DNA of 61,921 bases from Nocardia sp. (lineage in GTDB: Bacteria; Actinomycetota; Actinomycetes; Mycobacteriales; Mycobacteriaceae): positions 1 through 61,921 of the forward strand of contig NZ_JAODNK010000179.1 in assembly GCF_025465275.1 (NCBI RefSeq), written 5' to 3'. The notes under the pieces were generated by a model. The model was not told the origin of the DNA. It ran no database searches and worked only from the letters and a program-made list of their open reading frames with translations. Positions 15,576-23,308 of the stretch are shown here, in pieces; position 1 is the stretch's first letter; each line of letters begins with the position of its first letter. The position numbers and the translations under genes were made by a program.

Positions 15576-17045
15576 ATGCCGAGCCAACGTGGCGAGGGCA
15601 AGATCCTCAAAGAGACCACCATGCGCAACGGGAAGCCGTACGTCCTCTGGGCGTGGTACATGGAGATCGGGACCAAGCCAGACGGTAAGCCCGACCGGAT
15701 TGCCATCCGCCGCAAGAATCGCAATGACGTCATCACGGCTCGACGCGACATCCTGGTCAAGCTGGCGCAGGGTGAGCCGCTGCGCAAGGACACGACGACC
15801 GTTCAAGCCTGGCTCGAATACTGGCTGTTCGAGATCGCCAAGCCTCGACTACGCCCGCGCGTCTGGCGCGGCTACCAGTCGGCCATCAAGTGCAACATCG
15901 TGCCGTACATCGGTCAGCGCAAGCTGCAAGAGCTGGAGCCGCAGCACATCCGCTTCATGATCAAAGAGATCCTGAATACCGGAAAATCGCTGCGTACCGC
16001 CGAGATTGCCTACAACGTGCTGCACATCGCTCTGAAGGACGCCAAGAAGGAACCGAACCTCGGCCTACGGCATAACGTCGTCGAGCTGGTCCCCAAGCCC
16101 CGGCCAAAATCGAATAGTCAGGATGCGGGCACGCAGAAGTCACTGCCCTCGGGATTGGGCCGCCAGCAAAGGTCCCGAAAGGCCCTCACCTCCCCCACTG
16201 CGCGCGCAGTGATACGCACCTCGATAGAGGCGAACGACATGCTGGCAGTGCGGTGGGCCATGGCACTTTTGACCGGCGTCCGCCAGGGCGAATGCCTCGG
16301 GCTCACCCTGGACGCAATCGACCTCGACGAAGGCACCTTCGACCTGTCATGGGCACTGCACACGGTGCCGCTCAGGCGCAAGGAGGACGGAAAGCGCTGG
16401 ACGGGCGACGTCTACCCGCTGGAGGCATACGACGTGGAGGAGGGATTCGAGATCCAGCCCCTTTACAAGGCGATGTGCCTGATGCGGCCGAAGACGAACA
16501 AGTCCGTCCGCATGACCCCGATCCCCGGGCCGCTGCTGGTGCTGATCCGCGCTCACGTCAAGGCCATGACGCCGAACCCCTGGGGGTTGCTGTTCGTCGC
16601 ACCTCCCGGACAGAAGAAGGTGAAGCCGGGTACGCCGATGCGCCCGAAGCTCGACGAACAGTTGTGGGCGGAGGCACTGAAGCGTGCGGACGCACCGGAC
16701 GTCGTTCTCCACGCCGCCCGGCACACCACGGCGACTCTGCTGCTAGAAGCGAAGGTGCCCGAAGATGTGCGCATGGCGATCATGGGCCACAGCTCCGCCG
16801 CAGTTCAGCGGATGTACGCGCACGCCGACCTCGGCGTGAAGCGCGCAGGCCTGGCCGCGCTCGACGACCTGATCGACGCGGAGTTCGTCGTCGAACCCGA
16901 CGAGCCGCCGCTGCTGGCCCTGGAGGCCGGCGGGGGCGACATCGTCGATGCCGAATTCGACGAGGAGACGGACGTCACGCCAATGCAGGTGCGGCCGGAC
17001 CCTGCTCCGGATGACTGGCGGTACGCCGTGTTCCAGTCCGCCTGA
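15576..17045 (+). CDS. int: Tyrosine-family integrase
   Basis: 489 residues from ATG 15576. The N-terminal region carries arm-binding and core-binding (SAM-like, residues about 65-150) domains. The catalytic domain shows the Arg in TGVRQGE, His-x-x-Arg in HAARHTTAT, the second His in MGHSSAAVQ and the nucleophile Tyr in RMYAHAD. It integrates the circular phage at the tRNA-Gly gene represented by the adjacent attP core and, with the excisionase at 19392, excises it. The acidic C-terminal tail of about 70 residues after the Tyr is longer than usual. The gene contains an operator-like palindrome at 16197-16210 and its 3' end overlaps the convergent ImmA-like gene by 71 bp. Confidence 0.95.
   Translation: MPSQRGEGKILKETTMRNGKPYVLWAWYMEIGTKPDGKPDRIAIRRKNRNDVITARRDILVKLAQGEPLRKDTTTVQAWLEYWLFEIAKPRLRPRVWRGYQSAIKCNIVPYIGQRKLQELEPQHIRFMIKEILNTGKSLRTAEIAYNVLHIALKDAKKEPNLGLRHNVVELVPKPRPKSNSQDAGTQKSLPSGLGRQQRSRKALTSPTARAVIRTSIEANDMLAVRWAMALLTGVRQGECLGLTLDAIDLDEGTFDLSWALHTVPLRRKEDGKRWTGDVYPLEAYDVEEGFEIQPLYKAMCLMRPKTNKSVRMTPIPGPLLVLIRAHVKAMTPNPWGLLFVAPPGQKKVKPGTPMRPKLDEQLWAEALKRADAPDVVLHAARHTTATLLLEAKVPEDVRMAIMGHSSAAVQRMYAHADLGVKRAGLAALDDLIDAEFVVEPDEPPLLALEAGGGDIVDAEFDEETDVTPMQVRPDPAPDDWRYAVFQSA
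16197..16210. promoter_or_regulatory. Operator-like palindrome inside integrase gene
   Basis: ACTGCGCGCGCAGT, identical to the 14-base core of the palindrome at 19202-19215 near the repressor gene. It may be a chance consequence of coding Ala-Arg-Ala, but an exact 14-base match to the immunity-region site is suggestive. Confidence 0.4.
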
Positions 17046-17727
17046 TCGCCATCGAGGTTGGGCCGCTCGCGAGCGTTCTCGTGAGCTGGCCCGGCCTCGG
17101 CGGCGGACTGGAACCTGTGGAGGGTTCCAGCGGATCCGCGAGCGTGGGGACTCCGCTGGGCAAGGCGTCGAGCAGCACGCATTGCGGGACTGCGAGGGGC
17201 GAGAGTTGCGGCCAATCGAGTTGGCGGCCGGTCAGGGATCGCACCTGTTGCCAGTATTCGCGCGGGACCGAGGACAGTGCGGCGGCCAGAAACCAGACAT
17301 TGAATCCGAGGTAGCTTGCGATTTGCGATGCATTGGTTGAGACCGTGTTTAGCAGGCGAGCGAGTTTCCGGGGTGGGATGATCCACTCCGTCCACAACTG
17401 TGTGGCTTCGGCCTCTTGCTGCGCCGCGCGCTCCGCGTCTCCGCCCGTCGCGCCGTGCCCGAGGTGGAGGTGCGCGAGCATGTGTACGGCCTGAAACTCC
17501 TGTTGTTGGGGCGGCAATTTGGAGTCGATGAGGACCGTGTGGTCTTCCTTGATGTACCAGGATCGCCCGACCGGAAGGTCATGTTTAGCCACTATCAGTC
17601 CAGGTAGATATAGGCGAACAAGGTGATGGTAATCCGCAAGTAAAGCCCCCATATGCACGGGGAAATCCTCCATTGCTTCACACTGGTCATGCGACCAAGC
17701 GCTATGGCGTCGATTCGGATGCGACAT
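16975..17727 (-). CDS. Degenerate ImmA/IrrE-like protein
   Basis: Up to 250 residues from ATG 17727; ATG 17673 is an alternative start. Residues about 30-150 follow the ImmA/IrrE zinc-peptidase layout (HDLPVGRSWYIKEDHTVLIDSKLPPQQQEFQAVHMLAHLHLGH). The catalytic motif, normally HExxH, reads HMLAH, so the Glu is absent while both His remain. Active relatives cleave or derepress XRE repressors. This copy may have lost proteolysis and act by binding only. It lies opposite integrase and upstream of the divergent MmyB-like regulator, within the lysogeny module. Its Pro/Ser-rich C-terminus overlaps the integrase 3' end. Confidence 0.6.
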   Translation of the reverse strand: MSHPNRRHSAWSHDQCEAMEDFPVHMGALLADYHHLVRLYLPGLIVAKHDLPVGRSWYIKEDHTVLIDSKLPPQQQEFQAVHMLAHLHLGHGATGGDAERAAQQEAEATQLWTEWIIPPRKLARLLNTVSTNASQIASYLGFNVWFLAAALSSVPREYWQQVRSLTGRQLDWPQLSPLAVPQCVLLDALPSGVPTLADPLEPSTGSSPPPRPGQLTRTLASGPTSMAIRRTGTRRTASHPEQGPAAPALA

Positions 17728-17893
17728 GTTTCGACCACGCGAGCCATAGGCCCGTGTCGCGCCCTGGTGGACCTCCCCGACGGGGTCTACCGAGTTCGCA
17801 TGATCTGCGGCTCCTGCGTGTTGCTCTGCCGTAGCTCCACGCGCAAAAGCCGTATGTCATAGGTTCCGGCAGGCCAGGGCATTCGTCAATCAA

Positions 17894-17914
17894 CCCCGCA
17901 CCAAATGTGCGGGG
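17894..17914. promoter_or_regulatory. Hairpin in leader of MmyB-like gene
   Basis: Perfect 8-bp stem CCCCGCAC (17894-17901) and GTGCGGGG (17907-17914), loop CAAAT, ending 25 bp before the start codon. Possible operator or attenuator. Confidence 0.45.
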
Positions 17915-17939
17915 CTTGGAATACCCGGGATGGAAACGA

Positions 17940-18704
17940 ATGAAACCTGAACAGAGCAGTGCTGCCAGATTGGGGCAGTACATCAGAAGCGCCAGAGAGA
18001 ACCGAGGCCTGAGCCGCCCCGACCTCGCCGAGCGGACCACCAAGACAGTGTCAGCACTGGAGAAGGTCGAGAACGGCACCAGAGCTCCGGGCCTCGACTA
18101 CCTCACAGAGCTTCTCGACTCCCTCGGCGTCGCGCACAGCTACCGCGAACTGCTGATCAACGGGCTTTACCCAGGACTATTAGGCCGTCTCTACGGGCCG
18201 TCGAAACGCCCCCTTACCGGCCTGGACCGGGAGTACCTGAGGGCGATCAACGCCCCTGCGGCGTATATGTACTTCCCCTCCGGCGACGTCGTCGGCACGA
18301 CCGAACAGTGGGCACGCATCCTCCCCGGAGCAGGACCCGGCACGAACCTCATTGAGTGGCTGTTCATCAACCCGATATCGCAAAGAGCGCTCGTGGACTG
18401 GGAAGATATCGCGCACGCCTTCGCGTTCGCGCTGCGCTGGCTGGCCCCCAGTGCGATCTCGGCGTCGCGGATCGAGGAGCTACGTGCGAAGTGCTCGGCA
18501 GCGAACCCATACTTCGACAAGATGTGGTCGACGAATGTCTCCAAGCCGGGGAAGCCGATCTCGCAACTGCGGGTGCGGCCCCTCATCGGCGGCGGCATAC
18601 TCGCCTACTCGATCCAAGTTGGACAGCATTCCTACCCAGGGCGTCGCGACTGGATGATCTACACCCTGGTCCCTGACGTCGATCAGGGGTCGGCTGCAGC
18701 CTGA
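17940..18704 (+). CDS. XRE regulator with MmyB-like ligand domain
   Basis: 254 residues from ATG 17940; a GTG at 17907 lies in the upstream hairpin and is less likely. Residues about 8-65 are a helix-turn-helix of the XRE class (LSRPDLAERTTKTVSALEKVENG). The rest resembles the MmyB-like ligand-binding domain: LTGLDREYLRAINAPAAYM, NLIEWLFINPISQRALVDWEDIA-AFAFALRW. Such regulators are common actinobacterial chromosome genes and often sense small ligands. Here it sits between int/ImmA-like and the phage repressor, convergent with the repressor across a terminator, so it may adjust the lysis-lysogeny choice. Confidence 0.75.
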   Translation: MKPEQSSAARLGQYIRSARENRGLSRPDLAERTTKTVSALEKVENGTRAPGLDYLTELLDSLGVAHSYRELLINGLYPGLLGRLYGPSKRPLTGLDREYLRAINAPAAYMYFPSGDVVGTTEQWARILPGAGPGTNLIEWLFINPISQRALVDWEDIAHAFAFALRWLAPSAISASRIEELRAKCSAANPYFDKMWSTNVSKPGKPISQLRVRPLIGGGILAYSIQVGQHSYPGRRDWMIYTLVPDVDQGSAAA

Positions 18705-18722
18705 CCGGTACCGCACTTCGGT

Positions 18723-18754
18723 GGAACCCGGCGCTTGGAGGGGCGTCGGGTTCC
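18723..18754. terminator. Bidirectional terminator between convergent regulators
   Basis: GGAACCCGGCGC (18723-18734) and GCGTCGGGTTCC (18743-18754) form a 12-bp stem with one G-T pair and an 8-base loop. It lies between the stop of the MmyB-like gene (18704) and the stop of the convergent repressor gene (18760). Confidence 0.75.
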
Positions 18755-18759
18755 GCGGC

Positions 18760-19137
18760 TTACGCCTCCGCCTCGGCTGCGCGCTGGAACTTGAGGAACG
18801 CAATGAACTCGCGGACCTTGTCGATATCTTCGGCGGGCAGGCCGTCGACCTTTACGGTTTGAGGTGTAATGGCGTCGGGGATATCGGCCATGGCCGGGTC
18901 GAATCCGGCCGCCTCCAGCAGTTCTTCCCTGGATGCGCCGACAGCGTCCGCGATGTGGGCGACTGTCTCGGGTGTGGTCTTCACGGGGTAGGTCTGCCCA
19001 CGGACCGTCTCGTGCCCAGCCTCGAGCTGCCGCCACCTGCTTTCGCTGATGCCCGCCCGTTTGGCCGCTTCACGCTTGGACAGGCCGGCGGTTTCTCGCG
19101 CCGCCTCTACGCGTCGGCCGAACTCCCATTGCTTCAT
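18760..19137 (-). CDS. XRE-family immunity repressor (candidate)
   Basis: 125 residues from ATG 19137. Residues about 3-55 are a helix-turn-helix (FGRRVEAARETAGLSKREAAKRAGISESRWRQLEAG). The second half has a TPETVAHIADAVGASREELLEAAGF segment and an acidic C-terminus. No Shine-Dalgarno is visible before the ATG. The gene is divergent from the excisionase gene, and the gap between them holds two strong palindromes of the GCGCAGT type that recur at early promoters elsewhere. This makes it the best candidate for the protein that maintains lysogeny by binding those sites (inference). Confidence 0.75.
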   Translation of the reverse strand: MKQWEFGRRVEAARETAGLSKREAAKRAGISESRWRQLEAGHETVRGQTYPVKTTPETVAHIADAVGASREELLEAAGFDPAMADIPDAITPQTVKVDGLPAEDIDKVREFIAFLKFQRAAEAEA

Positions 19138-19200
19138 AGTTTCTACAGTCTGGCCTGCGTAGTGGTGCGAAGTAAAGGCAGAAATCAGTAAATCTGCCCT

Positions 19201-19216
19201 TACTGCGCGCGCAGTA
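19201..19216. promoter_or_regulatory. Operator palindrome in immunity region
   Basis: Perfect 16-bp palindrome TACTGCGCGCGCAGTA, 64 bp upstream of the repressor start. Shares the GCGCAGT half-site with the early-promoter repeats. Confidence 0.65.
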
Positions 19217-19284
19217 CGCGCCAGGTCCGAGCCATTACAGGGCACTGAGCGGCCATTATTCCCATCCTCCCTGATTCTACGGGC

Positions 19285-19313
19285 TTGCTCTGCGCAGTCA
19301 CTGCGCATATGAT
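19285..19313 (+). promoter_or_regulatory. Excisionase promoter with operator filling the spacer
   Basis: TTGCTC (19285-19290) and TATGAT (19308-19313) are separated by exactly 17 bp. Those 17 bases are the palindrome TGCGCAGT-C-ACTGCGCA (19291-19307). Occupation by a repressor would block polymerase directly. The promoter faces the excisionase and the early operon. Confidence 0.7.
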
Positions 19314-19391
19314 CTTCATGTCGTCGAAACATTCGAGATGACGAATACGCCACACCGTGCGCCGCCACGCACGACCGAAAGGGAACCACCC

Positions 19392-19622
19392 GTGTCCAAG
19401 AAGGCTGAACGCGACATCATCCCGCTGAATCAGCGCCTGGCTCTGACCGTCCAGGAAGTCGCAGACATCACCGGATTCAGTTACCCGTTCATCGACCGGC
19501 AGATCGCCGCAGGCAACCTCGCCGCGTGCGCGCCCGGTGGCGACGGCCGCTCCAAGCGGATCCGTGTCGCAGATGTCGATTCATGGCTCCAGGCGAGCCC
19601 ATGGGAACCGCTGAGCGCCTGA
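19392..19622 (+). CDS. xis: Excisionase, MerR-like helix-turn-helix
   Basis: 76 residues from GTG 19392, set by the GAAAGGGAACCACCC leader at 19377-19391. The core LTVQEVADITGFSYPFIDRQIAAGNLAA followed by SKRIRVADVDSWL is a typical winged-helix/helix_17 excisionase. Such proteins bend attL/attR DNA and direct integrase to excise. First gene of the early rightward operon, divergent from the repressor and under the promoter at 19285-19313. Confidence 0.8.
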   Translation: MSKKAERDIIPLNQRLALTVQEVADITGFSYPFIDRQIAAGNLAACAPGGDGRSKRIRVADVDSWLQASPWEPLSA

Positions 19623-19725
19623 CCAGCGCCCACTTCAAAACGCTCCAGATATGGGAGCGGCCGACGCTCTCCCGCCAGAGAGAAAAACGCGTCGGCCTAT
19701 GCACCCGAAAGGAACCACCCACCAG

Positions 19726-20004
19726 ATGCGTACCAACCATATCATCCTCACCGACGCCATCGCCGAGCTGAACGACCGAGCACCGCATGTCATCGGCAGT
19801 ATTCCGTTGTGGTGCCTCACCAGCAGATCCTTCGGATTCGAGGTCACCGTCCACCTCCCGGATGAGTACGTCGGACTCCCCGGAACATCCACCGCAGGTG
19901 ACGTCACCTGGATGATCCTCGAAGCCCGCGAAGCGGTCGACGTCATCAACAAGGCACTCGATCAGCTCGCCGCAATGAAGACGCTGCTGATGGTCGCCGC
20001 ATGA
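19726..20004 (+). CDS. Hypothetical early protein
   Basis: 92 residues from ATG 19726, five bases after a GAAAGGAACCACCC leader (19707-19720). Starts IILTDAIAELNDRAPHVIG and ends in a helix (EAREAVDVINKALDQLAAMKTLL). No motif or family recognised. Its stop overlaps a 42-residue membrane peptide gene, and the YqaJ exonuclease gene follows. Confidence 0.6.
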   Translation: MRTNHIILTDAIAELNDRAPHVIGSIPLWCLTSRSFGFEVTVHLPDEYVGLPGTSTAGDVTWMILEAREAVDVINKALDQLAAMKTLLMVAA

Positions 20005-20129
20005 GCGACCGCAGCCGGGAAGCGTTGTCCGCCAGCATTGCCCACCTGATCGTTGTCGCGCTCATCACCGCGCTGGCCGTGACATGCATCGGCATGGTGT
20101 GGCTGGCCCGCGTGGGACTGCTCGGATGA
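20001..20129 (+). CDS. Small single-span membrane peptide
   Basis: 42 residues from ATG 20001, which overlaps the previous stop as ATGA. Its own stop overlaps the next start (ATGA at 20126-20129). One hydrophobic helix (about residues 14-37: IAHLIVVALITALAVTCIGM and on). The double overlap with flanking early genes supports it as a real coupled gene; function unknown. Confidence 0.6.
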   Translation: MSDRSREALSASIAHLIVVALITALAVTCIGMVWLARVGLLG

Positions 20130-21058
20130 CCGGCCTCGAGGTCGCGGCACTGGAGCCCGGTAGCGCCAGGTGGTCGCGCAAGATCACCGCCTCCAAGATC
20201 CCCGGCATCTTCAACGCCAGCAAGTTCAGCTCCCCTACCAAGGAGTTTCACCTACTCCGCGCCGAGATCGAACCGGACGGTGCGAACGACGCGACCGAGC
20301 GTGGCCAGGACTTCGAGGAGGTCATTCTCCTCCGGTTCTTCCGCCGCCACCCCGAGCTGCGACGTTGCGGGACAAAAACATTCACTCGCGCCGGTCTTGA
20401 AGAGTGGGCCGCCGCCAACCCCGACGACATCGCCGCCAACGACCGCACCGGCGAGACGTTCGGCGTCGAGGCCAAGACCGACGGGCGCGGCGACTACCAG
20501 TGGGGGCCTGCAGGGTCCGCAGAAATCCCCCTCGGGTACTTCCTGCAAGTCCAGTGGCAGATGCACATGTCAGGCCTGCGGAGAACCTACGTGGTGTGCC
20601 TCGGCCCGTTCTACGACGAGACCGAATACCTCATCACCTACGACCCTAATCTCGCGGCAGCGATCGAGGCTCAGTGCGCCGAGTTCTACCGCGCAGCAAT
20701 GGATCCGAACGGGCAACCGCCCGAGGTCGACGGGCACGGCGAAACCTACAACGCCATCCGGCGCGCTCACCGCGACATCGAGCGCGCCTCGGATTGGGAG
20801 GTATCGGTCGAGCTGGCCCGCGAATTCGAGGCCGCCGTTCACGGAGCGGACGCCGCCGACGAAGCCCTGAACCTGGCCCGATCCAGGCTGCTGCGCGTCA
20901 TGGGCAACGCCCGTCGCGCCGTAGTCGGTCACGGCAAGAACGCCCAGACCATCGCCACCCGCCAGACCACGAAAACCGGTGTGGCCCTTTACAAGTTCCG
21001 CAAACCCATCGATTGGCACGCCGCCACGTTGCCGCCCACCTCGAAAGGAACCAAGTAA
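20126..21058 (+). CDS. YqaJ-like recombination exonuclease
   Basis: 310 residues from ATG 20126. It belongs to the YqaJ/lambda-exonuclease nuclease group: ERGQDFEEVILLRFF near residue 55, an acidic-x-Lys metal site in GETFGVEAKTDGRG, and the signature IPLGYFLQVQWQMHMSGLRRTYVVCL. These enzymes degrade one strand of duplex ends to give 3' single strands for annealing. The ATPase encoded immediately after it (TAATG overlap) is the likely partner, giving a phage double-strand-break repair pair. Confidence 0.88.
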   Translation: MTGLEVAALEPGSARWSRKITASKIPGIFNASKFSSPTKEFHLLRAEIEPDGANDATERGQDFEEVILLRFFRRHPELRRCGTKTFTRAGLEEWAAANPDDIAANDRTGETFGVEAKTDGRGDYQWGPAGSAEIPLGYFLQVQWQMHMSGLRRTYVVCLGPFYDETEYLITYDPNLAAAIEAQCAEFYRAAMDPNGQPPEVDGHGETYNAIRRAHRDIERASDWEVSVELAREFEAAVHGADAADEALNLARSRLLRVMGNARRAVVGHGKNAQTIATRQTTKTGVALYKFRKPIDWHAATLPPTSKGTK

Positions 21059-22140
21059 TGACCCTCAAGACCCGTAAGCCCACCGGCAAGACCCCATGGC
21101 CGTTCATCCTCATGGAGGGTGGCGAGAAGACCGGAAAGTCCTGGGCCATGGCCGAACTCACCGCCAGCGAACGCATCGGACGAGCATTCTGGCTCGACCT
21201 CGCCGAAGGTGCGGCAGACGAGTACGCCGCCATCCCCGGAGCGGACTACGAGGTGATCGAGCACAACGGCACCTTCCGCGACATCTACGACCAGCTCACC
21301 GAAGTACACGCCGTCGCCGCCAAGGCAGCCCAGGCCGGCGAGCTCCCGGTAGCCCTGCTCATCGATTCCATGACCGCCGAGTGGGAGCTGTTGAAGGACA
21401 TGGTTTCCGACCGTGCCCGCCGCTCCAAGTACGCACAGAAGCTCCTCAAGGATGACCCGGACGCGGAGATCAAACCGGCAATGAACCTGTGGAACGACGC
21501 AGCCGAACGGCACGGTCGCCTGATGCGGTTGCTCATGACGTTCCCCGGCGTCGTCGTCGCGACCGCACGCGGCAAAGAGGTTGCGGCGCTGGATAACCAG
21601 GGCAAGCCGATCCCGAACACGAAGGAGTACAAGGTCGAGGGACATAAGAATCTCGCGTTCGACGCCTCGGCGTGGGTGCGCCTGTCCCGCGATACCGCAC
21701 CCCGCGTGATCGGTGTCCGGTCGGTGCACGCCGGTGTCCGGCCCGGCGTCGACAAGCCCGTCCCTGCACCGTCATTCACCCTCGAATGGTTGATCTTCGA
21801 AGTACTGAAGTGCAACCCGGCCACCGCCCAGGCCCGCGACTACGTGCAGCTCACCCCCGACCCGGTCGAGACCAATTCCGTCCCGCAGACTTCCGCGGCT
21901 GCCCCGCCGTCGGTGGCAGACCGGGCACGGGCCGCCGTGAACCGCAAAGCGGTCCGCCCGGTCACCGAGGAAGACGGGCAGCGCGCCGCCACCATGCGCG
22001 CGACCATCGAGGCTGAGTCCGTGAGCCGCGAAGACCTGCAAGCGGTGTGGAAGTCTGCCGGAGACCTGCCCAAGATCCTGTGCGACGAGATCCGCGCGAG
22101 CGCTCAGGCGAGAGTGGCAACCCTCGGGGTAGCGGCATGA
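21058..22140 (+). CDS. Sak4-like RecA-fold ATPase (recombination)
   Basis: 360 residues from ATG 21058, overlapping the exonuclease stop as TAATG. Walker A is EGGEKTGKSW at about residue 20, and a Walker B-like LLIDSMTAEWE follows. Then come VVVATARGKEV and the FDASAWVRLSRD region, as in phage Sak4/AAA_24 single-strand annealing proteins. Residues after about 260 form a Pro-rich linker and a helical C-terminus. It probably binds single-stranded DNA made by YqaJ and promotes annealing. The stop overlaps the next ATG. Confidence 0.82.
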   Translation: MTLKTRKPTGKTPWPFILMEGGEKTGKSWAMAELTASERIGRAFWLDLAEGAADEYAAIPGADYEVIEHNGTFRDIYDQLTEVHAVAAKAAQAGELPVALLIDSMTAEWELLKDMVSDRARRSKYAQKLLKDDPDAEIKPAMNLWNDAAERHGRLMRLLMTFPGVVVATARGKEVAALDNQGKPIPNTKEYKVEGHKNLAFDASAWVRLSRDTAPRVIGVRSVHAGVRPGVDKPVPAPSFTLEWLIFEVLKCNPATAQARDYVQLTPDPVETNSVPQTSAAAPPSVADRARAAVNRKAVRPVTEEDGQRAATMRATIEAESVSREDLQAVWKSAGDLPKILCDEIRASAQARVATLGVAA

Positions 22141-22448
22141 AAACGCCCACCGTGCACATGAATTGCGGCACCGACGCCGGATACCACCGGCACTACCGCC
22201 GCGAAGAACGGCCGTGCGAATGGTGCCGCGAGGCCCACAGCGCGTCCGCGCGAAAGCGGCGCCAGAACCAGCCGCCGTTGTTCGGGCGCGGCAAGGTCGT
22301 CGTGGTCGACGCCCACCTATTCACCGGCATGTACCTCGACACCACCCCGGACCGGCAGGTCGAGGTAGAGGCAGCCCTGGGCCGCGAAGCCATCGACCGG
22401 CTGGTCGAACGGTTCGACCGACGGATCGCCGAGAAGTTCGTGTCATGA
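22137..22448 (+). CDS. Small zinc-binding protein (C-H-CxxC type)
   Basis: 103 residues, ATG 22137 overlapping the previous stop. The N-terminal CGTDAGYHRHYRREERPCEW-C segment places Cys, His and CxxC like a small actinophage zinc module. It is related in pattern to the doubled motif in the protein at 28334-28633. The C-terminal half is helical. Role unknown; DNA or protein binding is plausible. Confidence 0.6.
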   Translation: MKTPTVHMNCGTDAGYHRHYRREERPCEWCREAHSASARKRRQNQPPLFGRGKVVVVDAHLFTGMYLDTTPDRQVEVEAALGREAIDRLVERFDRRIAEKFVS

Positions 22449-22669
22449 GCGGCAACGACTATCGCGCATGGACGTGGTGCCCCAACTGCGAGAAGCGGGG
22501 ATACCCCAGCCGCAAGGCTGCGCGGAAGGTGTGCGGGCAGGTCCCCGGCCGCCGCATGAACGCATACCCGTGCACACGGGTCGACGGCATGTTCCACGTC
22601 GGGCATCTGCCCCAGGTGGTTCGCGCCGGTGATGTCACCCGCCACGAGCACTACAGCTCAGCGGCATAA
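22445..22669 (+). CDS. Small zinc-ribbon-like protein
   Basis: 74 residues from ATG 22445 (ATGA overlap with the previous stop is absent; it begins four bases before that gene's end). It contains WCPNCEKRGYPSRKAARKVCG and a later YPC, a plausible zinc knuckle, with HVGHLP near the end. Common small type in actinophage early regions; function unknown. A strong hairpin terminator follows seven bases after the stop. Confidence 0.55.
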   Translation: MSGNDYRAWTWCPNCEKRGYPSRKAARKVCGQVPGRRMNAYPCTRVDGMFHVGHLPQVVRAGDVTRHEHYSSAA

Positions 22670-22675
22670 CCACCC

Positions 22676-22711
22676 GTATGCCGCCCCGGCCATGTCACCG
22701 GGGCGGCATAC
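22676..22711 (+). terminator. Strong stem-loop in early operon
   Basis: Perfect 14-bp inverted repeat GTATGCCGCCCCGG (22676-22689) and CCGGGGCGGCATAC (22698-22711) with an 8-base loop and no U-tract. It separates the recombination genes from the replication genes. Confidence 0.75.
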
Positions 22712-22760
22712 GGTCCGCCACACGCGCCGCAGAGCGCCGAAAACCCTTCAGGCACACAAC

Positions 22761-23006
22761 ATGACCATGCCAGCCCGTTACAAAGCAGAGCAGCAGTTCA
22801 CCTACGCCAGAGTCGAGGCCGGCGAGCTGCCCGCCGAAGTCCTTACGCCACGTGACCGTCGCCTACTGGTCCGCCAGCTAGTCGCCGATGGGCACACCGA
22901 CCGCGAAATTGCCGCCCGGACCGGCTGGACGCTCTACACCACCGCCCGCATCCGCGATGCCCTGATGCTGCCCGCGAACATCCGCACCGAGAGTGAAGCC
23001 GCCTGA
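22761..23006 (+). CDS. Helix-turn-helix protein
   Basis: 81 residues from ATG 22761. LTPRDRRLLVRQLVADGHTDREIAARTGWTLYTTARIRDAL is a sigma-70 region 4 or LuxR-like helix-turn-helix. First gene after the hairpin at 22676-22711, and its stop overlaps the next start as TGATG. Probably a small transcription factor of the replication operon. Confidence 0.65.
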   Translation: MTMPARYKAEQQFTYARVEAGELPAEVLTPRDRRLLVRQLVADGHTDREIAARTGWTLYTTARIRDALMLPANIRTESEAA

Positions 23007-23308
23007 TGACTGAGCTTGCCCGCTTCGACGCCTTCTACGGTGCGCGCCTCACCAACGCCACGGAAGCCGTTGTCGCCGATCTGTATAGCGCGGCCATGTC
23101 GCGCAGCCATATCCACGGGCTGATCGATCCGTGCCGGACCGCGTTCTGGCGAGGCTTCGCGGGGGTCTTGGACGACCTGACCGGAACCCCCGAATCGGCG
23201 TGGGCCCTGGCCGGTTTCGACGCTGCAACGATCGTCGCGAACGTCGCGGCAGAATTCGGCGTCGACGTGGAAGACCTACGCGGCAAGGTCGTGATGACCA
23301 ATGCGTAA
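23006..23308 (+). CDS. Hypothetical early protein
   Basis: 100 residues from ATG 23006 (TGATG with the previous gene). Helical with FDAFYGARLTNATEAVVADLYSAAMSRSHI near the start and an acidic C-terminus. No motif recognised. It overlaps the replication protein gene by 8 bases, so it belongs to that operon. Confidence 0.6.
   Translation: MTELARFDAFYGARLTNATEAVVADLYSAAMSRSHIHGLIDPCRTAFWRGFAGVLDDLTGTPESAWALAGFDAATIVANVAAEFGVDVEDLRGKVVMTNA

Noticed and set aside
20989..21824. Minus-strand frames of 246 and 179 residues opposite the Sak4-like gene
   Set aside because: Antisense shadows. The + strand has Walker motifs and TAATG coupling.
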